Part shown: piece after piece, positions 16,986-29,734 of the stretch
How positions within the stretch are numbered: position 1 is the first letter of the stretch
Layout of the letters: each line of letters starts with the position of its first letter
Origin: Microbacterium salitolerans
GTDB lineage: Bacteria > Actinomycetota > Actinomycetes > Actinomycetales > Microbacteriaceae
Length of the DNA: 64,000 bases
Reading direction: 5' to 3'
Assembly: GCF_019720895.1 (NCBI RefSeq)
Contig: NZ_JAHKSH010000003.1
Location: 1-64,000, forward strand
Position numbers and translations under genes: made by a program
Notes under the pieces: model-generated
Databases searched by the model: none
The model's input: the letters and a program-made list of their open reading frames with translations, nothing else
Told to the model about the DNA's origin: nothing

Positions 16986-17261
16986 AGCCTTCTCACTCCG
17001 GGAGGAAATGTCGCCGGAACTGGTTCGACCGGAGACGGGTACGGGATGCCCAAAACGGGCACAAGTCAACCGCAATAGACTACGCCGACGCGCGCGACGG
17101 GCGCAAACCCGTATCTCAACCTGTCAGTATCCCCACAGGCCGTGCGGACGCGGCGCAGAGACACGCGGTTCGCACGACAGTCACGTTTGCGACGAGCGGC
17201 CGACGTAGCTAGCGTATTCGAAGTTATCCACAGGGTGTGAACAAACAGGGGGAGTGGACGG
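16986..17261. promoter_or_regulatory. rpmH-dnaA intergenic region with a DnaA box
   Basis: 276 bp between the divergent rpmH and dnaA genes. A perfect DnaA box TTATCCACA lies at 17224-17232, 30 bp before the dnaA start, suggesting dnaA autoregulation. A TTGACT hexamer on the minus strand near 17060 could be part of the rpmH promoter but no good -10 is spaced to it. Confidence 0.6.
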
Positions 17262-18671
17262 ATGACAGACGTCCCGGATGTGCCGATCTGGCGCCTCGTC
17301 ATCGCGGAGCTCGAGAACGACGACCGCATCACGCCGCAGCTGGAGGGGTTCCTCAACCTCGCGGTCGCACAGGGCGTGATGGGCGGTGCGCTCTATCTCG
17401 ACGTTCCCAACGACCTCACTGCGGGGCAGATCAACAAGCGCATGAGGGACCCCATCGTCGACGCTCTCAAGCGCATCGGCGATGACGTCACGTCGTTCCG
17501 CGTCGTGGTGAACCCCGAGCTCGCGGACCAGCCGTATGTGCCGGAGCCGAACCCGATCGGCGAGGAAGCGGCCATGCGCGACCACCAGCCGTCGGAGCGC
17601 ACGGGCCCGCGGCCCATCGAGACGCCGCAGGTGCAGTCCCGCAGCGAGACGCGCCTCAACCCGAAGTACACCTTCGACAACTTCGTCATCGGCCAGTCGA
17701 ACCGCTTTGCGCACGCGGCGGCCGTCGCGGTCGCGGAGGCGCCGGCGAAGGCCTACAACCCGCTGTTCATCTACGGCGACTCGGGTCTCGGCAAGACCCA
17801 CCTGCTCCACGCGATCGGCGACTACGCGCAGAACCTGTTCCCCGGGGTGCGCGTCCGCTACGTCTCGAGCGAGGAGTTCACCAACGACTTCATCAACTCG
17901 ATCGCGAACAACCGCGGTGCCGCCTTCAACGCGCGCTACCGCGACCTCGACATCCTGCTGATCGACGACATCCAGTTCCTGCAGGGCAAAGCCGAGACGC
18001 AGGAGACGTTCTTCCACACGTTCAACACGCTCCACGATCACGACAAGCAGGTCGTCATCACGAGCGATGTCGCGCCGCGCCTCCTGACCGGCTTCGAAGA
18101 CCGCATGCGCTCGCGCTTCGAGTGGGGACTCATCACCGACGTGCAGGCGCCCGACCTCGAGACCCGCATCGCGATCCTCCGCAAGAAGGCGTCGAGCGAG
18201 CGGATCTACATCCCCGAGGACGTCATCGAGTACATCGCGTCGATGGTCTCGACGAACATCCGCGAACTCGAGGGCGCCCTCATCCGCGTCTCCGCGTTCG
18301 CGAGCCTGAACCGCTCGGACGTCACCCGCGAGCTCGCCGAGGGCGTGCTGCGTGACATCGTCGACAAGCCAGAGGACACGGTCGTCTCGCCGACCGACAT
18401 CATCCAGGCGACGGCGAAGTACTTCAAGCTCACGGTCGACGACCTGTACGGGCCCGGACGCGCGCAGGCCGTGGCCCAGGCGCGTCAGATCGCGATGTAC
18501 CTGTGCCGCGAGCGCACGAATCTCTCGCTTCCCAAGATCGGGCAGCTCTTCGGCGGACGCGACCACACGACGGTCATGTACGCGACCAAGAAGATCACCG
18601 AGCTCATGAAAGAGAAACGGCAGCTGTACAACCAGGTGCAGGAGATCACGGCGCAGCTCGGGCGCCGCTGA
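17262..18671 (+). CDS. dnaA: chromosomal replication initiator DnaA
   Basis: 469 aa, ATG 17262 (GGGGGAG upstream). Domain I at the N-terminus, a charged linker (about residues 85-135), AAA+ core from YTFDNFVIGQSNRFAHAAA with Walker A GDSGLGKTH and Walker B LIDDIQFL, and domain IV with the DNA-binding signature LCRERTNLSLPKIGQLFGGRDHTTV split across the last 60 residues. It binds the boxes in the following intergenic region and melts the origin. The linker is short relative to Streptomyces DnaA, as in Microbacteriaceae. Confidence 0.99.
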   Translation: MTDVPDVPIWRLVIAELENDDRITPQLEGFLNLAVAQGVMGGALYLDVPNDLTAGQINKRMRDPIVDALKRIGDDVTSFRVVVNPELADQPYVPEPNPIGEEAAMRDHQPSERTGPRPIETPQVQSRSETRLNPKYTFDNFVIGQSNRFAHAAAVAVAEAPAKAYNPLFIYGDSGLGKTHLLHAIGDYAQNLFPGVRVRYVSSEEFTNDFINSIANNRGAAFNARYRDLDILLIDDIQFLQGKAETQETFFHTFNTLHDHDKQVVITSDVAPRLLTGFEDRMRSRFEWGLITDVQAPDLETRIAILRKKASSERIYIPEDVIEYIASMVSTNIRELEGALIRVSAFASLNRSDVTRELAEGVLRDIVDKPEDTVVSPTDIIQATAKYFKLTVDDLYGPGRAQAVAQARQIAMYLCRERTNLSLPKIGQLFGGRDHTTVMYATKKITELMKEKRQLYNQVQEITAQLGRR

Positions 18672-19263
18672 CCGGTCGATCGACGGATCCTCCACAGACG
18701 GATCCGTGTCGGCGCGTCGCATCGGACGACTTATCCACAAGTTCTCCACAGGCCCTCGGTCATCGGACCGGGGGTCTTCTGCGTGATTCCGGGCATGTGC
18801 CGACGACCGCATGTGAACGGCAGGTGACGTATTCCCCAACTGAGGCTTGACACCCGCCGGGCCGACCCCTTAAGGGTTCTCCCCAGTGTGGACAACCTGT
18901 GGATAACTGTGGAGACACGCCTGTCAGTCTGTGCATGACACGCACCATGGTTGTGAAAACCGCTGTGAAACATCGAGCCACCCCTCGAGACACTTCCACC
19001 CGTCTTCCGCATCCCCTCCACAGATGACAACGATGTAGTTCGCTACTGCTCATTGGCTTCCACAGAGTTATCCACATTCTCCACAGCCGTTAACGCTGTT
19101 AAGAGATCTCTCTCATAGAAGGGGCTCCGATGACCATCGGTCGAACGGCGACTGCGGTCGGTCGACTCGAACCACTAGCATTGGTTCTCCGCGACATCGG
19201 CGCTTCCCTTGTGGTCGTCAACGGTGTCGCACTCGCTTCTTTCGCCACTTGAGGGGGAGTTAC
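18672..19263. other. oriC: replication origin oriC
   Basis: 592-bp non-coding region between dnaA and dnaN. DnaA boxes: TTATCCACA at 18731-18739 and 19068-19076 (plus strand), TGTGGATAA at 18898-18906 and TGTGGACAA at 18887-18895 (minus-strand boxes, abutting), and weaker TTCTCCACA at 18742-18750 and 19078-19086. The stretch around 19088-19120 (GTTAACGCTGTTAAGAGATC) is relatively AT-rich and could be the unwinding element. Box spacing and the DUE call are by eye. Confidence 0.93.
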
Positions 19264-20409
19264 GTGAAGTTCCACGTGAACCGCGACGTCTTCAGCGAGG
19301 CGGTCTCGTTCGTCGTCAAGCTGCTGCCGCAGCGCAATCCGCAGCCGATCCTCGCCGGCGTGCTGATCGAGGCCGGCGACGACGGATCGCTCGCACTGTC
19401 GGCATTCGATTACGAGGCGTCGGCTCGCACGACCATCGAGGCGACCATCGACGAGCCCGGCACGATTCTCGTGCACGGTCGTCTGCTGGGCGACATCGCC
19501 AGCCGTCTTCCCAATGCGCCGATCGAGGTCTTCACAGAAGACGACGGCAACATCGCCGTGGTGTGCGGCCCCGCACGCTTCGCGCTCGCGTCGATGCCCG
19601 TCGAGGAGTACCCCGCGATCCCCGAGGTCACGGGAGAGTCCGGCCTCGTCCCCGGCGAGGACTTCGCGACGGCGATCTCGCAGGTCGCCTTCGCCGCGTC
19701 GCGCGACGACGTCACCCCGGTCCTCACCGGTGTGCAGCTCGCTGTCAACGACAACCAGCTCAGCCTCGTGGCCACGGACCGCTACCGCGTCGCGCTCCGC
19801 GACATCGACTGGGACGGCAGCCAGCACGACGCCTCGGCGCTTGTCCCGGCGCGCACGCTGAACGAGGTCGGCAAGACGTTCTCGCACGGCGGCAACATCT
19901 CGGTCGCGTTCTCCGGCGCCGGCGATCGCGAGATCATCGCCTTCACCGCGGGCAACAAGACCGTGACCTCGCTGCTCATCAAGGGCAACTTCCCCCCGGT
20001 GCGACGTCTGTTCCCCGAGCAGACCGGTCACTACTCGGTCGTCTCGACGAGCGATCTGCAGGAGGCTGTGCGCCGCGTGGCGCTCGTGCTCGACCGCTCG
20101 GCGCCGCTGCGCTTCACGTTCGGGCAGAACGAGGTCACGATGGACGCCGCCGGCGGCGACCAGGCTCGTGCATCAGAGTCCGTCGACGCGACGCTCACGG
20201 GAGGCGACGAGGTCACGATCGGGCTCAACCCGCAGTACCTTCTCGATGCTCTCGGCGCGGTGAAGAGCGAGTTCACGCGCATCACGTTCACCTCGAGCGA
20301 CAACGCGAACAAGCTCAGCCCGATTCTGGTGACCGCGCAGACCTCGGTCGACGACGCCGCGAGCGACAACTTCAAGTACTTGCTGCAGCCCAACCTGCTG
20401 CTGCGTTGA
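19264..20409 (+). CDS. dnaN: DNA polymerase III sliding clamp (beta subunit)
   Basis: 381 aa from GTG 19264 (GAGGGGGA upstream; in-frame TTG 19249 is less likely). Begins VKFHVNRDVFSEAVSFVVK and carries the three clamp domains, e.g. LATDRYRVALRDIDW in the middle and the C-terminal QTSVDDAASDNFKYLLQPNLL. It tethers polymerase III and other proteins to DNA. recF follows directly 16 bp later; the gnd gene often found between them in related actinobacteria is absent here. Confidence 0.98.
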   Translation: MKFHVNRDVFSEAVSFVVKLLPQRNPQPILAGVLIEAGDDGSLALSAFDYEASARTTIEATIDEPGTILVHGRLLGDIASRLPNAPIEVFTEDDGNIAVVCGPARFALASMPVEEYPAIPEVTGESGLVPGEDFATAISQVAFAASRDDVTPVLTGVQLAVNDNQLSLVATDRYRVALRDIDWDGSQHDASALVPARTLNEVGKTFSHGGNISVAFSGAGDREIIAFTAGNKTVTSLLIKGNFPPVRRLFPEQTGHYSVVSTSDLQEAVRRVALVLDRSAPLRFTFGQNEVTMDAAGGDQARASESVDATLTGGDEVTIGLNPQYLLDALGAVKSEFTRITFTSSDNANKLSPILVTAQTSVDDAASDNFKYLLQPNLLLR

Positions 20410-20425
20410 CCGGGAGTTTCGACGC

Positions 20426-21601
20426 GTGATCGTCGAACACCTGAGCCTCGTCGACTTCCGCAACTATGCGCAGGCCGAGCTCGAGCTGCGCCCGGGGACG
20501 AACCTGCTCGTCGGCCGGAACGGTCAGGGCAAGACCAATCTCGCGGAGGCGCTCGCGTACCTGGCGACACTCGGATCCCACCGTGTGTCCGCCGATGCGC
20601 CTCTCGTCCGCGAGGGCCGGGACGCGGCGTTCGTCCGCGCTCGCCTCGCGCACGGATCACGCAGCGTCATGCTCGAGCTCCAGGTCAACAAGCAGGGCTC
20701 GAACAAGGCGCGCATCTCGGGCAACCCCGTGCGTGCGAGCGAGCTGCCGCGCTACGCCCAGGTGGTGCTGTTCGCGCCGGAGGACCTCACGATCGTGCGG
20801 GGCGATCCGTCGTCACGTCGCCGATTCGCAGATCAGCTCCTCATCCAGCGCACGCCTCGCCTGGCCGGTGTGCTCGCCGACTACGACCGCACGCTGAAGC
20901 AGCGCACGACGCTGCTGAAGTCGGCCAGGGCGCGCGGTATGAAGGCCGATCAGCTCACGACGCTCGAGGTGTGGGACGACAAGCTCGTCTCGCTCGGCTC
21001 GCAGATCATCGATGCTCGCAGCCGGCTCGCCGTTGATCTCTCGGACCCTGTGGCTCGCGCGTACGCGGCGATCGCGGGCGCCGACCATGCTCCGGAGCTC
21101 GCCTGGGCGCAGTCGATCGCGGGTGCGGATCCGGAGGAGGGCGACGGATCCGCCGAGACGCCGACGACGAATCAGACGGCCGAGCAGTTCCGCGCGGCGC
21201 TCCAGGCGAAGCGCCCCCAGGAGGTCGAGCGCGGCCTCACTCTCGTCGGGCCGCATCGCGACGACCTCGTCCTGCGGCTGCGCGGCCTGCCGGTGAAGGG
21301 ATACGCCTCGCACGGCGAGAGCTGGTCGATCGCGCTGTCGCTGCGTCTCGCGTCGGCCGAGCTGCTGCGTGCCGAATCGCCGGGCGGGGATCCGATCCTC
21401 ATCCTCGACGACGTGTTCGCCGAGCTCGATGCCGCGCGTCGGTCCCGCCTCGCTGACGTCGTCGCCGGATACGAGCAGGTCATCGTGACGGCGGCTGTCG
21501 CGGGCGACATCCCCGACCCGCTGCGTGAGAACGCGGTGCGCATCGAGGGCGGCGAGATCCTCGGATCGCTCGCCGATCACCCGTTCGAGGAGGGCTCGTG
21601 A
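20426..21601 (+). CDS. recF: DNA replication/repair protein RecF
   Basis: 391 aa, GTG start 20426. SMC-like ATPase: Walker A LVGRNGQGKTNL (residues about 30-41), signature region GYASHGESWSIALSLRLA and Walker B PILILDDVFAELDAAR. It loads RecA at gaps through RecOR. Stop overlaps the next GTG (GTGA). Confidence 0.97.
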   Translation: MIVEHLSLVDFRNYAQAELELRPGTNLLVGRNGQGKTNLAEALAYLATLGSHRVSADAPLVREGRDAAFVRARLAHGSRSVMLELQVNKQGSNKARISGNPVRASELPRYAQVVLFAPEDLTIVRGDPSSRRRFADQLLIQRTPRLAGVLADYDRTLKQRTTLLKSARARGMKADQLTTLEVWDDKLVSLGSQIIDARSRLAVDLSDPVARAYAAIAGADHAPELAWAQSIAGADPEEGDGSAETPTTNQTAEQFRAALQAKRPQEVERGLTLVGPHRDDLVLRLRGLPVKGYASHGESWSIALSLRLASAELLRAESPGGDPILILDDVFAELDAARRSRLADVVAGYEQVIVTAAVAGDIPDPLRENAVRIEGGEILGSLADHPFEEGS

Positions 21602-22095
21602 CGGACGAGCGCCCGGACGGGATCCCCGAGACGATCGCGACCTATCTGCGGCTCCGCGGGCTGCCGCTCAGCAAGGCCGGGCGTCGGAAGAGCCGGCGCC
21701 GGCGCGGCGACCCCGACGGGAGCGAGCCGTTCGCGAAGGGCCGGGATCCGAAGCCGCTCGGCGACGCGATCACCGCGCTCACGATGTCGAGCGGATGGAC
21801 GCCCCAGCTCGAGCGCGAGGACCTCGCGCTCAACTGGGAGGAGATCGCGGGCGCCGACAACGCGGCGCACTCGCATATCGAGACCTTCGCGCAGGGCCTC
21901 GTCGTCGTGCGATGCGACTCGACGGCTCGCGGGAAGCAGATGCACATGATGCGCGCGAACTTCCTGACGCGGATCCTCGAGCTCTATCCCGAGGCCGGCG
22001 TGAAGGAGATCCGCTTCTTCGGGCCGGACGTACCGTCCTGGAAACATGGCTTCAGACGCGTTCAGGGCCGCGGACCGCGCGATACCTACGGTTAG
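21598..22095 (+). CDS. DUF721 (DciA-like) protein
   Basis: 165 aa, GTG start overlapping the recF stop by 4 bp. A basic N-terminus (KAGRRKSRRRRGD) and a DUF721 domain with LEREDLALNWEEIAGADNAAHS, LVVVRCDSTARGKQMHMM and GVKEIRFFGPD. In other bacteria DUF721 proteins (DciA) are helicase loaders/operators; the actinobacterial recF-linked copy (as Rv0004) is essential-like. Function here by family only. Confidence 0.93.
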   Translation: MTDERPDGIPETIATYLRLRGLPLSKAGRRKSRRRRGDPDGSEPFAKGRDPKPLGDAITALTMSSGWTPQLEREDLALNWEEIAGADNAAHSHIETFAQGLVVVRCDSTARGKQMHMMRANFLTRILELYPEAGVKEIRFFGPDVPSWKHGFRRVQGRGPRDTYG

Positions 22096-22199
22096 GACGG
22101 GTCGCATCCCGTCGGAGGGGCTTTTCTCGCGCGAGAGGGCCTGTCACGGCCTTTTCGACGTGCCCGAAAGGGTAAGCTGGGAGGCGCTGTCCGACCTAG

Positions 22200-24287
<2,088 letters not shown>

Positions 24288-24320
24288 TCGAGCGGACTGC
24301 GAAGAAGAGACTGAAGACAT

Positions 24321-26881
<2,561 letters not shown>

Positions 26882-26885
<4 letters not shown>

Positions 26886-27286
26886 GCACGGTAGCCGACA
26901 AGCTGGCTAAGAAGTCCGCCCAGAAGACGAAGTCGAAGCAGGTGCGCCTGCGCCTGGTGTACATCGACTTCTGGTCGGCAGTGAAGCTGTCCTTCCTAGT
27001 CGCGATCGCCGTGGCGATCGTGACGCTGGTCGCATTCATCCTGATGTTCCTCGTGATCCAGTCGACAGGCCTCATCGCCCAGGTGGACGAGTTCATCGGC
27101 AGCTTCAGTGATGGTCGCTTCTCCATCGAGGCCGCGGTCGGATTCCCGCAGGTGTTCGCCTTCGGATCCGTCGTCGCGATCCTCAACCTCATCGTCGTCA
27201 CGGTGCTCGGCGCCGTCGCGGCCGGCATCTACAACATGAGCGTGAAGATCACCGGCGGCGTGCTCGTCGGCTTCACCTCGAACTGA
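26882..27286 (+). CDS. DUF3566 transmembrane protein
   Basis: 134 aa overlapping gyrA by 4 bp. Basic N-terminus, then two membrane helices ([20 protein letters not shown]..., and [20 protein letters not shown]) with [14 protein letters not shown] before the first, the DUF3566 signature. This gene follows gyrA throughout actinobacteria (Rv0007 in M. tuberculosis); it is thought to connect with the cell envelope but its role is unknown. Confidence 0.93.
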
Positions 27287-27291
27287 CGCTT

Positions 27292-27331
27292 CGCAGAGGC
27301 GCCCCGGGCTACGGCCCGGGGCGCCTCTGCG
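27292..27331 (+). terminator. strong hairpin terminator of the gyrBA operon
   Basis: Perfect 18-bp GC-rich stem (27292-27309 with 27314-27331) and a TACG tetraloop, starting 6 bp past the DUF3566 stop. No U-run. Confidence 0.9.
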
Positions 27332-27342
27332 TGCGCCCGCGT

Positions 27343-27409
27343 CGGAGAAATCCCTTCGATCGGACGTCCTTGCGTTGAGGATCCGATCCTGTGGAGATCT
27401 CCGACGCTG
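27343..27409. repeat. 67-bp direct repeat, copy 1
   Basis: Starts CGGAGAAATCCCTTCGATCG and ends GAGATCTCCGACGCTG. It matches 28371-28437 with three differences clustered in the centre (27371-27375). It carries internal dyad symmetry: CGGAGA against TCTCCG and GATCGGA against TCCGATC, giving an imperfect hairpin. It stands between the gyrase terminator and the 3' end of the DUF559 gene. Confidence 0.9.
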
Positions 27410-27416
27410 TGTGCCC

Positions 27417-28241
27417 TCAGGCGGCGAGGTGGAGGCCCTGAGCGACCGCCGAGAGGATGAGCTCCTGCACCCTCGGCCAGTCGTCGACGATCTGGCGGTA
27501 TCCGACGCGGATCACGTGATAGCCCATGAGGCGCAGGACCGCGTCGTGCTCGTTGTCCGACAGCCGCTGCGCGTCGACGTGATGCCCGCCGTCGATCTGC
27601 AGCACGAGTCTGTCGCCGATGAGCAGATCGACGCGGTGGCGTGCGATCCACACCTGCTGCCGCAGGGGGAGGTTCAGCCAGCGCAGGCGCGGGATCACCA
27701 CCGACTCGAGGCCCGAGTCGGAGAACCAGCTCATCTCGGCGATGATTCTCCGGGCCTGGGGGCCGAACGGGAGCCGCCTGAGGATGTCGCGGGCGATGAG
27801 ATCCTTTCGCGCCGCCGACTCCCACACGACCAGCGCGCGCTCGTAGGGCTGACACGACGCGATGTATCCCAGTGCGTTCGCGAGGCTGTCCTCGAGGGCA
27901 TGTCGCGGTCGGGGTGAGACCGGCTGGCCCCAGTGCACGTGGGCGCCGGTCGTCCCGAGGACGCGCCCCTTCGGCGGCGCGGCCACGTGCGGATCCGGCG
28001 CACCGAAGGTCCACAGTCCGATCCTCTCCGCCCGCGTGACGCAGGTGATCGTGACTCCCAGCGTTGCCGCGCGCTGCAGCATCGGATCCGCGCTCGGCAG
28101 GGCGATCCATCCGCGCCTCAGCCTGATCACGGATTCTGTGCAGAGTGCGCGCCGCAGCTCGTGTCGGGTGACGCCCGCGTCACGAAGGTCGTCGGTCGCG
28201 GCGACGCCGTGTCGCGCATCGAGTTCACGCAGGAGCTTCAT
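27417..28241 (-). CDS. DUF559/AbiEi-type domain protein
   Basis: 274 aa from ATG 28241; GTG at 28256 (GGAGG 3 bp upstream) or 28274 would add 5-11 residues. N-terminus HGVAATDDLRDAGVTRHELRRALCTESVIRLRRGWIAL is the winged-helix of AbiEi-type antitoxins; the C-terminus (RHRVDLLIGDRLVLQIDGGHHVD, then LRLMGYHVIRVGYRQI) is a DUF559 nuclease-like fold with a D-x-E/Q-type core (Vsr/endonuclease-like). Many actinobacteria carry such genes as accessory islands. No toxin partner is adjacent. It is exactly framed by two 67-bp repeats, suggesting it is a mobile cassette. Confidence 0.85.
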   Translation of the reverse strand: MKLLRELDARHGVAATDDLRDAGVTRHELRRALCTESVIRLRRGWIALPSADPMLQRAATLGVTITCVTRAERIGLWTFGAPDPHVAAPPKGRVLGTTGAHVHWGQPVSPRPRHALEDSLANALGYIASCQPYERALVVWESAARKDLIARDILRRLPFGPQARRIIAEMSWFSDSGLESVVIPRLRWLNLPLRQQVWIARHRVDLLIGDRLVLQIDGGHHVDAQRLSDNEHDAVLRLMGYHVIRVGYRQIVDDWPRVQELILSAVAQGLHLAA

Positions 28242-28370
28242 GTCCGGAACTCTCACAGACCTCCGGAGAGACACATGCGCCGCAGACCCCGAAAGTGGAA
28301 TAACTCGGAGGATCCCGCATCTGTGGACACGCTGCCTCGGCCGAGCCTGGAGCTGCGCGCGTCGCCCGAT

Positions 28371-28437
28371 CGGAGAAATCCCTTCGATCGGACGTCCTGG
28401 CCGTGAGGATCCGATCCTGTGGAGATCTCCGACGCTG
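28371..28437. repeat. 67-bp direct repeat, copy 2
   Basis: Second copy of the repeat at 27343-27409, 130 bp upstream of the DUF559 start and 33 bp before the tRNA promoter. Same orientation; three mismatches. Confidence 0.9.
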
Positions 28438-28469
28438 CGACCGCGGCACGCCCGGGCGGCAGGGCTGAA

Positions 28470-28499
28470 TTGGAAGACGCGGATCCGGTGATGTATGCT
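28470..28499 (+). promoter_or_regulatory. promoter of the tRNA-Ile/tRNA-Ala pair
   Basis: TTGGAA (28470-28475), 18-bp spacer, TATGCT (28494-28499), 34 bp upstream of tRNA-Ile. Confidence 0.7.
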
Positions 28500-28533
28500 C
28501 TTGCAGGTTGGCAGGTCGTCCTGCTGGTGTCAC

Positions 28534-28607
28534 GGGGCTATAGCTCAGGCGGTTAGAGCGCTTCACTGATAATGAAGAGGTCCCAGGTTCAAGTCCTGGT
28601 AGCCCCA
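28534..28607 (+). tRNA. tRNA-Ile (anticodon GAT)
   Basis: Cloverleaf: acceptor GGGGCTA/TAGCCCC, D-arm GCTCAGGCGGTTAGAGC, anticodon stem CTTCA-loop CTGATAA-TGAAG, T-arm CCAGGTTCAAGTCCTGG, discriminator A. No encoded CCA. Confidence 0.99.
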
Positions 28608-28620
28608 CTCCACCCCATTC

Positions 28621-28693
28621 GGGGCCTTAGCTCAGTTGGTAGAGCGCCTGCTTTGCAAGCAGGATGTCAGGAGTTCGAATCTCCTAGGCTCCA
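28621..28693 (+). tRNA. tRNA-Ala (anticodon TGC)
   Basis: Acceptor GGGGCCT/AGGCTCC (one G-U), anticodon stem CCTGC-TTTGCAA-GCAGG, T-arm GGAGTTCGAATCTCC, discriminator A. 13 bp after tRNA-Ile. The genomic island begins at its 3' end. Confidence 0.99.
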
Positions 28694-29343
28694 CAATTGA
28701 AGACGTACTAGAACTCCTGACATCAGTTGATGTCGGTTCTGGTGTGAGGGCGGCGAAGGGCTCAGCGAGTCGGATCGTCGCCCTTTCGTCTTCGCTGATC
28801 TCGATGCCGTTGGTGAATGCTTGGTTCGCGAGCCGTTTGCCTTGGTCGTTCGTGCGGGCGTAGAGCGTGGCGCAGTCGACCAGCAGGCCGAGGGCCGTGC
28901 TGAATTGTTTACGGGCTCCGGTGTGGTGGTCGTGTTCGCTGGCGAGGAGGCGGTCGATGTCGGCGAGGCCGGTGCGGATGCGGTCTTGGTGGCGTTTGAG
29001 GGTGTCGAGGTCGATGGCGTCGGCGAAGTGCGCGGCCAGGAGCTTGTCGCTCTCGTTCTGGAGTCGCTGGCGGTTCTCGGTCAGCTCGGCCAGTTCCTGG
29101 GAGCGGGAGGCGAGGCGTTCATCGAACGCGGCCTGGACTTGCGCGGCGAGGGCGGTGTACTCGGCCTCGGTGATCGCGATGTCTTGGTAGCAATCGGCGA
29201 CGAGTTGCTCGGCGACGCCGATGGGTACGGCGCGGCGAGTACAGCTCTTGCGTTTGGAGGCCCGGCCGGAGCAGACGTAGTAGCCGTATCGGACGCCTTG
29301 CTTGTTGGCTGGGTAGTCCAGTTGCATCCGTGACCCGCATGTC
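28632..29343 (-). pseudogene. large serine recombinase, C-terminal fragment cut by IS3
   Basis: Reading on the minus strand from the IS edge: TCGSRM ... YGYYVCSGRASKRKSC is the recombinase zinc beta-ribbon, followed by a coiled-coil rich region (LTENRQRLQNESDKLLAAHF) typical of large serine integrases and ending in the tRNA-Ala gene. The N-terminal resolvase and recombinase domains are missing; the break coincides with the left end of the IS3 element, and nothing matching appears on the other side. The last residues (EPRRFELLTSCLQSRRSTN) are simply the antisense of tRNA-Ala, so the gene's 3' end and the tRNA 3' end coincide, as expected for integration at that tRNA. Confidence 0.85.
28663..28724. 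repeat. 14-bp inverted copy of the tRNA-Ala variable/T-arm sequence
   Basis: GATGTCAGGAGTTC inside tRNA-Ala (28663-28676) recurs inverted as GAACTCCTGACATC at 28711-28724, 18 bp beyond the tRNA end and within the tail of the integrase relic. It may be part of an attachment site or a terminator stem. Confidence 0.7.
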
Positions 29344-29413
29344 CGGGTCTGCTGAACGGATAGGTGACATCTGAGATGGCGTGCCCGGAGGGCGTGCCTG
29401 GAAGGATGACACC

Positions 29414-29734
29414 ATGCCCGCTCCCTACCCTCAGGAGTTCCGCGACGACGTCGTGCGCGTCGCGGAGAACCGTGAGTCCGGCGTCACGATCGAGCAGATC
29501 GCGAAGGACTTCGGCGTTCACCCCATGACGCTGCAGAGGTGGCTCCAACGCGCTCGCATCGACCGCGGCGACACGGATCCGACCACCGCGATGCCGACCA
29601 CGGCGCAGACCGAGCAGCTGCGCGAGGCCAACAAGCGCACCCGTCTCCTCGAGCAAGAGAGCGAAGTCCTCCGCCGAGCGACCGCGTATCTGTCCCAGGC
29701 GCATCTGCCGGGAAAAGGCTCTACCCGCTCGTGA
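29414..29734 (+). CDS. IS3-family transposase OrfA
   Basis: 106 aa. N-terminal helix-turn-helix (PQEFRDDVVRVAENRESGVTIEQIAKDFGVHPMTLQRWLQRA) and a leucine-zipper region (EQLREANKRTRLLEQESEVLRRATAYL) as in HTH_Tnp_1 OrfA proteins. Its stop overlaps the GTG start of orfB. An A-rich GGAAAAGG stretch near 29709-29716 is a plausible -1 frameshift site for making the OrfAB fusion. Confidence 0.93.
   Translation: MPAPYPQEFRDDVVRVAENRESGVTIEQIAKDFGVHPMTLQRWLQRARIDRGDTDPTTAMPTTAQTEQLREANKRTRLLEQESEVLRRATAYLSQAHLPGKGSTRS

Noticed and set aside
19268-19283. parS-like TTCCACGTGAA in the start of dnaN
   Set aside because: It differs from the parS consensus at several positions within the core and lies inside a conserved coding stretch (KFHVN); it is not counted as a site.
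28632-28693. Coding of the last 20 integrase residues through the tRNA-Ala gene
   Set aside because: The sequence is the antisense of the tRNA; the open frame is read-through by coincidence of the tRNA sequence.
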